A stretch of 64,000 bases of DNA from Pogonophryne albipinna (Eukaryota > Chordata > Actinopteri > Perciformes > Artedidraconidae): contig CM053253.1 of NCBI GenBank assembly GCA_028583405.1, forward strand, positions 143,230-207,229, in the 5' to 3' direction. Position 1 is the first letter of the stretch, and each line of letters starts with the position of its first letter. The position numbers and the translations under genes are program-made. The notes under the pieces were generated by a model. The model did no database searches, had not been told where the DNA came from, and worked only from the letters and a program-made list of their open reading frames with translations. Of the stretch, positions 58,398-64,000 are shown one piece after another.

Positions 58398-58592
58398 ATT
58401 GTCTTTAAGAACTGCTCACCTGTGGAGATTGCAGTGGCAAAGTGTTCCTGTGTAGCTGGAACAGCACTCTGCAACCACAATGTTGCACTGCTGTTCCAGA
58501 GCGCACACTACTCCACACTCAACCTGGCTGCTGTCCCCCCTGTCCTCAGCTGCACTGAAACAGAGCAGCGATGGCACAAGCCAAGAACCATG
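58398..58592 (+). pseudogene. SWIM zinc-finger exon of a SWIM/YqaJ-type protein
   Basis: 195 bp between the acceptor TTTTAATGTGTAG and donor GTAAGT. It encodes EIAVAKCSCVAGTALCNHNV, then ALLFQSAHYSTLNLAAVPPV, LSCTETEQRWHKPRTM. C-x-C-x(n)-C-N-H is the SWIM zinc-binding pattern, and xxWHKPR just after it is typical of fish proteins that pair SWIM with a YqaJ-like exonuclease. Such proteins are abundant in teleosts and some are encoded by ISL2EU-type transposons (family knowledge, not checked). The exon itself is open. Confidence 0.65.
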
Positions 58593-58722
58593 GTAAGTAC
58601 AGTATGTGTTCACAACCAATCCACGGTTTAATGAGTATTTCCTTTGTGCCAAGAGCTGATCTAGTATGTTGCATCAACGGCCTTTCCAATTCATTTGACA
58701 ATTCTTTTGTGTAATTAATAAG

Positions 58723-58795
58723 GTGTGAAACCAGGCAGAGTGAGTGACCTGGTGTTCACTAAGTCAAAGCAGTTTACTGTTGCTGACGGTGTAAG
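58723..58795 (+). pseudogene. Second exon of the SWIM/YqaJ-type gene, junction defective
   Basis: Encodes GVKPGRVSDLVFTKSKQFTV and ADGVR, the conserved link after WHKPRxx. The only acceptor AG (58721-58722) uses the G needed for the first Gly codon, so splicing to 58592 would give GTG TGA, a stop. Either a base was lost or another acceptor is used. The donor, AG|GTCATA at 58795/58796, is chosen because it gives Arg in phase with the next exon. Confidence 0.5.
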
Positions 58796-58906
58796 GTCAT
58801 ATCTATTGTCCTAAGTAATTGTATGTAGCCTGCTACAACTTTGTGATTGTTGTCTGAGTGTAAAATTGTTCTTAAAGTCCTAATCATCATATAAACATGT
58901 TCAAAG

Positions 58907-59081
58907 GAGTACACGTTACAAGGCCGTGCGGGGGGAGCTGCCAGACCCAGATGTCCTCAAAGTCAGCGAGGCATACAAGGACTTCTCAGCAGACATCGCA
59001 CCACGGAAAAAGAACGGCTCACTACTCAACTCACTCAATAGTTATCCATTAACAAAATTTGTGGAGGATATAATTCATTAG
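58907..59081 (+). pseudogene. Third exon, truncated before the YqaJ domain
   Basis: After TTCAAAG it reads STRYKAVRGELPDPDVLKVS, EAYKDFSADIAPR, continuing the family pattern STxYxAxxGELPDPxxLxxxE. It then becomes unrelated sequence and stops at TAG (59079-59081). The nuclease domain expected next is absent, so the gene is cut here. 59082-59397 has no recognisable gene. Confidence 0.55.
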
Positions 59082-59397
59082 TACCTAAACATAGTATGGT
59101 ATAACTGCTTTTTGTAACGACCACAATGAAATACACAATTGGTTTGGGAGCAAGACATCTTTTAATCGTTGTTGCCAGGCTTGCCGAATGGAAACTTATC
59201 TCCCGATTATAACGGGACGAATTTGTCCAAAGGGGCAAACAGCAATGAAGTGCCGACTTTCTTACACGCTGGAAGGCCAATCGCTTTTCTTTACCCCGAA
59301 ATCCGCTCATTCTTCCTCTTGGTGTGTCATAACAAACGGTCAAGCTGTCAAGCTGTCAAAACTCTGTACTCCAACCGGAAGTACTCGGCCTCACAAT

Positions 59398-59885
59398 TCA
59401 ATTCAATTCAATTCAAAAGCTTTATTAGCATGACCATATTTACATACAGTATTGCCAAAGCTATGTATAGTTGTAACATCTATACAAAAATACACACAAA
59501 TAAACAGTTATAAACAAACTGCTAAGAACATGTTTTGTTTTTTTACAAGGAATACAGATTCATTTCATTCATATAATACATTAATACAAAATAGAATATG
59601 ATATACATAGATGTGAGAGCTGGTGTATCTGCTCAGTCCGGTTCCCTCAGACTGAGGCAGAGACAAACTGTGCTGCCACAATGCAGCTCTCTTTATATTC
59701 CCCCAGAAGGGTTTTTAGTTTTTCATTTTTTAATATTTGAGGATGCTTATGTTTGAGTTTTGGGAAGAATTGTTTCCGTACAGGTTCAAAAGTTGAGCAT
59801 CGTGTGAGGAAGTGCTGCTCTGTCTCCACAGCAGTTCCTCCGCACTGTGGGCATGATCGCGCCTCTTTTTGCAGCCATGTTTTCT
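59398..59885 (-). mobile_element. LINE-D fragment: C-terminus and 3' end
   Basis: The minus strand encodes TWLQKEARSCPQCGGTAVET, then EQHFLTRCSTFEPVRKQFFP, KLKTLLGEYKESCIVAAQFV, and a stop. The 3' UTR ends CATGCTAATAAAGCTTTTGA followed by ATTGAATTGAATTGAATTG. It is a 5'-truncated relative of the LINE at 60263-64000, cut off by the CT repeat at 59886. Confidence 0.83.
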
Positions 59886-60029
59886 TGTCTCTCTCTCTCT
59901 GTCTCTCTCTGTCTCTGTCTCTGTCTCTCTGTCTCTCTCTCTCTCTGTCTCTTTCTCTCTCTCTCTCTGTCTCTCTCTCTCTCTGTCTCTCTCTCTCTGT
60001 CGCTCTCTCTCTCTCTCTGTCTGTCTCTC

Positions 60030-60076
<47 letters not shown>

Positions 60077-60159
60077 CTCTCTCTCTGTCTCTCTCTCTCT
60101 GTCTCTCTCTCTCTCTGTCTCTCTCTCTCTCTGTCTCTCTCTCTGTCTCTCTCTGTCTC

Positions 60160-60214
<55 letters not shown>

Positions 60215-60262
60215 CTGTCTGTGTCTGTCTGTCTCTCTCTCTGTCTCTCTCTCTCTCTCTCT
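59886..60262. repeat. (CT)n-rich microsatellite, ~377 bp
   Basis: CTCTCTCTGTCT mixtures between two LINE-D 3' regions; on the minus strand it is (GA)n directly after the TTGAAATTGAATT tail of the next LINE. All ORFs through it are artefacts. Confidence 0.97.
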
Positions 60263-60479
60263 CAATTCAATTTCAATTTCAATTCAATATGCTTTATTGG
60301 CATGAATGTCAGGTGAACAATATTGCCAAAGCGTCAAGGATATATGATAAGAAAAAAAAATACAAAAACAATTCATTCATTAAACAATTTACAACAATAT
60401 ATTACAAAACCTCAAGAATCAAATGTAAAAAGGAAGAAAAGAAAGACACATGAAGTAGAGGAGCAATCAGAGTGAGCTG

Positions 60480-60868
60480 AGAGGAACAGCTGTTATGTGT
60501 TGTTGTTGTCTCTTAGGCTGTGACATGCGCTCACATATTTCGCTGCTTCTATGCTGCTGGCACTATTTTCTCCAAGTACATGTTGCATTTTATTCTGGTC
60601 AGACAGTGATTCAAAATCTTGGAGTTTACATGTTATCTTTGTAAAGAACTTTGTTCTAATGTCTTGGTATGTTTGACAGTGCAGCAGGAAGTGTTGCTTC
60701 TGTCTCCACCTGTCTCTGAGGACAGAGCTGACACAGCCTCTCTTCTCTAGGCAGCCAGGTCTGCCTGTGTCGGCCAGTCTCTACGGCCAGGCTGTGGTCA
60801 CTGAGTCTGTACATTGTTAATGTCTTCCTCAGTTTGGGATCAGTAACGGCGGTCAGATAGTTTGCCAC
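60480..60868 (-). pseudogene. LINE-D ORF2 C-terminal segment, out of frame
   Basis: VANYLTAVTDPKLRKTLTMY, RLSDHSLAVETGRHRQTWLP and REERLCQLCPQRQVETE, then in another frame QHFLLHCQTYQDIRTKFF, DFESLSDQNKMQHVLGENSA, SSIEAAKYVSACHSLRDN and a stop near 60500. This is the expected end of ORF2, matching the fragment at 59647-59880. Two indels (near 60868 and 60690) separate it from the main frame, so ORF2 as written loses its last ~120 residues. Confidence 0.8.
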
Positions 60869-63800
60869 CGTGTACTGTCCTGTTTAGAGCCAAATAGCAT
60901 TGAAGTTTGTTTTGGGTTTTCGTGGTACATGTCCAATAGTTGATGTAATTTTCTTTTTCTTTAGCTATGATTTGGTTGGGCCAGATTGTGTGAGGGCTGT
61001 CCTGAGGCCTTGTCCTGTTAGAGGAGGTGAGCCTCAGGACCAGCTGGTTGAGGGGACTCCTCTCTATGTTCTCCTCTTGGCAATGGAGGGCTTTGTAATG
61101 GTAGGAGTTGGGATCACTGGTTTTTAGGTGGTTGTAGAATTTGACTGCTCTTTTTTGTATCCTAATTAAAAGGGGGAATTGGCCTAGCTCAGCTCGGCAT
61201 CCATTGTTGGGGGTGTTCCTGTGGACTCTCAGGATGCTCTTGCATATCTCCGCATGTAGGGTTTCTATTGGGTGTTTGTCCCATTTATCAAAGTCTTGAT
61301 TTCCAAGAGGACCCCACACTTCGCTACCATACAGTATGATTGGTTCTATTATTGAATTGAATATTTTGAGCCAGATTCTAACAGGTATATCTATATTTGA
61401 AGACTTTTTGATAGCATAGAAAGCCTTTCTTCCTTTGTCTCTGAGATCATTAATGGCCAGATTGAAATTTCCTGTCGAAGTAATTTTGAGTCCCAAATAT
61501 GTGTAGCTGTGTGTGTGTTCTATGTCGGTGGAGCCCAGTAAGAACCGGTGTGGGTTTCCCTGACCCCTGGGTCGTTTCTGGAAGACCATAATCCTGGTCT
61601 TTTCCAGATGAACTGTCAGGGCCCAGGTCTGACAGAAGGGTTCCAGATGAACTGTCAGGGCCCAGGTCTGACAGAAGGGTTCCAGATGAACTGACAGGGC
61701 CCAGGTCTGACAGAAGCTTTGCAGATGATCCATTTGCTGTTGTAATGCCTCCTTAGATGGAGCTAGCAATATTAGATCATCTGCAAACAGGAGGCATTTA
61801 ATTTGTGTGTCAGAGAGGGTGAGTCCAGGGATATCGGATTGTTCTAATGATTTTGCAAATTGATCAATATAAATGTTAAATAGGGTGGGGCTGAGACTGC
61901 AGCCCTGTTTCACCCCTCTACTTTGGGGGAAGAAATCTGTTTCCATATTGCCCATTTTCACCGCACATTTATTATTGGTATACATTGCTTTAATGATATC
62001 ATATGTTTTCCCCCCTACACCGTTTTCAATCAACTTCAGGAACAGACCGTTATGCCAAATTGAGTCGAATGCTTTTTTGAAATCTACAAAACAAGAGAAA
62101 ATCTTCTTATTTTGGTGAACATGTTTATTAATGAGGGTGTGGAGGGTATATATATGGTCTGTAGTCCGATGTTGTGGTGTAAATCCAATCTGACTCTTGC
62201 TCAGGACATTATGTTCACTGAGGAAGTCTTGCAGTCGGCTGTTTAGGATGCTGCAGAATAACTTCCCCAGGTTGCTGCTGACACATATGCCTCGGTAATT
62301 GTTTGGGTCAAATTTATTTCCATTTTTAAATATTGGTGTGATGATTCCTTTGCTCCAGATGTCAGGGAAATGTCCAATGCCCAGAACGAGATTGAATAGT
62401 TTCAACATGGCAGTGTTGAACTTATGGCTGCTAAATTTCAGCATTTCATTTAAAATGCCATCAGGACCGCTGGCCTTCCTTTGTTGGAGGGCCTGGAGTT
62501 TAGCCAGGAGCTCTTCCTCAGTAATGCTATAGTCTAAAGGGTTCTGGTTGTCTTTAACGACTGATTCTAGAATGTGTAGTTTGTTGAGGAGATCATTTTG
62601 GGCCGAATTCAGTGTAACGGTACTATACAGGTTTTCAAAGTGTGTTTTCCAAATGTCCCCATTTTGAATAGCCAGTTCTTCCTTGTGTGGTTTGCTGAAA
62701 GAGTGCCATTTCTTCCAGAAATGATTTGAGTCAATGGACTCTTCAATGATTTCAAGTTGGTGCTGCACATGTTGCTCCCTTTTAGTTCTGAGTGTTCTTC
62801 TGTATAGTTTCAGTGTTTCCCAATATTGGAGGCGGAGCTCAGGATTGTCAGGTTGTCTGTGTTTTTGATTTGATAAACTTCTGAGGGTTTTTCTCAGATG
62901 TCTGCAGTCTGTATCAAACCACTTTTCATTGGTTGACTTTTTTGATTTATGATATTGTGGTTTTTTCAGATTGGATAAATCTGCCACATTGTCAAAGATG
63001 CTGTTAATATCCCACACAGCCTGATTCAGGCCATCGTTACTGTGGGGATACGGGGTGGATAGAAAATGGTCTAATTGGGATTGAATTGTTTGATGTCTGA
63101 TTGCTTTCTGATACTCGTCCTTGCTATTGTTTGTCCATCTATAAGGTTGTTTGGTATAGTTCAGTTTACTGGGTTCTGCTGCGTGAGGGTCTGTTACTGT
63201 CTTCTTAATGTAGAGTGTAATTTTACTATGATCAGATAAGGGTGTTAGGGGGCTGACTGTGAATGCCCTCAGACAGAAGGGGTCGAGGTCTGTGATGCTA
63301 TAATCTACTGAGCTATTGCCAAGAGGAGAGCTGTGTGTGTAGTGACCAAAGGAGTCCCCTCGAAGCCGACCGTTAACAATGTGCAGGCCCTGCGTTCGGC
63401 ACAGCTGCAGTAGTTGCTGCCCGCTTTTGTTGACAGTTTTGTCAAAGTTGTTCCTGTGGGAGTGTGAAGGGAGGGGAATGCTGATTTGGCCAGGTATATG
63501 TTTGTCTCCCTGTGGGCTAATAGAATCTGGTTCTATACCTGTCCTGGCATTAAGGTCCCCACAGATCAGTACACTTCCCTGGGCCTGGTATTGATTGATC
63601 TCATCTTCAAGAATGGAGAAACTATTTTCACTATAATAAGGTGATTCTGATGGGGGGATATATGCTGTACACATGAAAATGTCTTTATCCATGGCGACCA
63701 CCTCTCTTTTTATTTTGAGCCAAATTGAAAATTCGCCTTTTTTGATGAGTTCTATTGAGTGTACAAGTTTTTCCTTATACCAAATCAGCATTCCTCCTGA

Positions 63801-64000
63801 ATCCCTGCCCTGGGTCACTCCTTTGAGTTTGGTGGATGGGAACACTATCTCTCTATAGCCTAAGGGACAACCAGTGGACATGTCTCCTCTACTCCAGGTC
63901 TCCTGTAAAACCATCACATCTGCATCTCCTAACTCTTTGGTGAAGTCTGGGGTCCTGCTCTTAAGGCCAAAAGCAGAGGACCTCAGACCCTGGACATTCC
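60840..64000 (-). CDS. LINE-D ORF2: APE endonuclease and reverse transcriptase, 5' end outside window
   Basis: Open on the minus strand from the window edge (NVQGLRSSAFGLKS) to a stop at 60840-60842, over 1050 codons. Endonuclease blocks: VMVLQETWSRGD, RDSGGMLIWYKE, FMCTAYIPPSESPYY, VLICGDLNARTG, SSVDYSITD and LSDHSKITLY. RT blocks: LQQRKASGPDGILNEMLK, NYRGICVSSNLGKLFCSIL, SQIGFTPQHRTTDHIYTL, FSCFVDFKKAFDSIWH, GVKQGCSLSPTLFNIYID and KCLLFADDLILLAP (FADD in place of YADD). Catalytic residues appear complete. A 13-residue segment is present three times just after FADD. It would copy its RNA at nicked DNA. Clade not assigned; FADD and GVKQGC differ from the L2, Rex1 and I types here. Confidence 0.88.
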   Translation of the reverse strand, partial: NVQGLRSSAFGLKSRTPDFTKELGDADVMVLQETWSRGDMSTGCPLGYREIVFPSTKLKGVTQGRDSGGMLIWYKEKLVHSIELIKKGEFSIWLKIKREVVAMDKDIFMCTAYIPPSESPYYSENSFSILEDEINQYQAQGSVLICGDLNARTGIEPDSISPQGDKHIPGQISIPLPSHSHRNNFDKTVNKSGQQLLQLCRTQGLHIVNGRLRGDSFGHYTHSSPLGNSSVDYSITDLDPFCLRAFTVSPLTPLSDHSKITLYIKKTVTDPHAAEPSKLNYTKQPYRWTNNSKDEYQKAIRHQTIQSQLDHFLSTPYPHSNDGLNQAVWDINSIFDNVADLSNLKKPQYHKSKKSTNEKWFDTDCRHLRKTLRSLSNQKHRQPDNPELRLQYWETLKLYRRTLRTKREQHVQHQLEIIEESIDSNHFWKKWHSFSKPHKEELAIQNGDIWKTHFENLYSTVTLNSAQNDLLNKLHILESVVKDNQNPLDYSITEEELLAKLQALQQRKASGPDGILNEMLKFSSHKFNTAMLKLFNLVLGIGHFPDIWSKGIITPIFKNGNKFDPNNYRGICVSSNLGKLFCSILNSRLQDFLSEHNVLSKSQIGFTPQHRTTDHIYTLHTLINKHVHQNKKIFSCFVDFKKAFDSIWHNGLFLKLIENGVGGKTYDIIKAMYTNNKCAVKMGNMETDFFPQSRGVKQGCSLSPTLFNIYIDQFAKSLEQSDIPGLTLSDTQIKCLLFADDLILLAPSKEALQQQMDHLQSFCQTWALSVHLEPFCQTWALTVHLEPFCQTWALTVHLEKTRIMVFQKRPRGQGNPHRFLLGSTDIEHTHSYTYLGLKITSTGNFNLAINDLRDKGRKAFYAIKKSSNIDIPVRIWLKIFNSIIEPIILYGSEVWGPLGNQDFDKWDKHPIETLHAEICKSILRVHRNTPNNGCRAELGQFPLLIRIQKRAVKFYNHLKTSDPNSYHYKALHCQEENIERSPLNQLVLRLTSSNRTRPQDSPHTIWPNQIIAKEKENYINYWTCTTKTQNKLQCYLALNRTVHGGKLSDRRY
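61602..61718 (-). repeat. 39-bp in-frame triplication inside LINE-D RT
   Basis: TTCCAGATGAACTGTCAGGG starts at 61602, 61641 and 61680 (third with ACTGACAGG), period 39 bp. It encodes FCQTWALSVHLEP repeated in frame, between the FADD block and KTRIMVFQ. Confidence 0.97.

Larger units (their letters stand above)
60263..64000 (-). mobile_element. LINE-D: non-LTR retrotransposon with near-intact ORF2, continuing past the window
   Basis: The 3' end is at about 60263-60300 (GCCAATAAAGCATATTGAAT then TGAAATTGAAATTG). The C-terminal segment spans 60480-60868, ORF2 60840-64000. The 5' part lies beyond the right edge. It is the best-preserved retroelement in the window. Confidence 0.9.

Noticed and set aside
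59753..60453. Ser-Leu-rich ORFs of 150-194 codons
   Set aside because: Translations of the CT repeat at 59886-60262; the reverse frames give Arg-Glu repeats.

Overview
This window looks like repeat-dense nuclear DNA of a ray-finned fish. Almost everything readable belongs to teleost-type transposable elements (hAT, Harbinger-like, L2, Rex1/CR1-like and I/Nimb-like LINEs, BEL/Pao). Long CA/TG tracts, intron-exon signals and a 1 kb run of N (33001-34000) also fit an assembled vertebrate scaffold. I see no intact single-copy host gene. The only gene-like islands are a broken C2H2 zinc-finger exon (38747-39698) and three SWIM/YqaJ-type exons (58398-59081), which may themselves come from a transposon. 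Family names rest on motifs read by eye, not on database searches.

Layout. 1-2340, 19941-21883 and 45137-47560 are three copies of one composite block, the middle one inverted. Each holds a 584-bp element with ~100-bp terminal inverted repeats (TIRs) at exactly the same internal site. Copies 1 and 3 also share a 14-bp minisatellite. On one side the block abuts an L2-like LINE (copies 2 and 3). On the other it abuts an I/Nimb-like LINE called here LINE-A (copies 1 and 3, with a 60-bp scrap in copy 2). LINE-A of copy 1 is split by a hAT (2961-7414) that carries another hAT (3324-6049). 10512-15327 is a stack of nested hAT and small DNA elements. 15685-19655 holds two 5'-truncated LINEs head to tail. 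24201-27818 is a broken BEL/Pao element with a probable 3' LTR. 27830-29905 (minus) and 55491-58159 (plus) are two parts of a non-autonomous LTR family whose single ORF is a proline-rich tandem-repeat protein; the minus copy is split by a Harbinger-like element. 31607-32285 is a hAT remnant with a BED zinc-finger exon. 35601-38117 is an element with ~340-bp inverted ends. 40200-45136 is a LINE-in-LINE cluster. 47645-51745 is LINE-A copy 3, including its zinc-knuckle ORF1. 51800-54890 is a nested set of Harbinger-like elements. 59398-64000 holds two copies of another LINE (LINE-D), the second with an almost uninterrupted ORF2 that runs off the right edge.

How it fits together. Insertions can be ordered by nesting and by filled versus empty sites between the copies. 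The block formed first, as L2, then a Harbinger-like end, then the 584-bp element. It was then duplicated and inverted, and afterwards copies 1 and 2 gained private insertions. Several hAT derivatives keep only a first coding exon for a DNA-binding domain (TTF-like or BED) with a usable splice donor, and no transposase core. The most unusual coding feature is the 12-bp-repeat ORF at 56649-57990, open in several frames, whose units switch between Arg-Val-Pro-Ser and Pro-Val-Pro-Ser.
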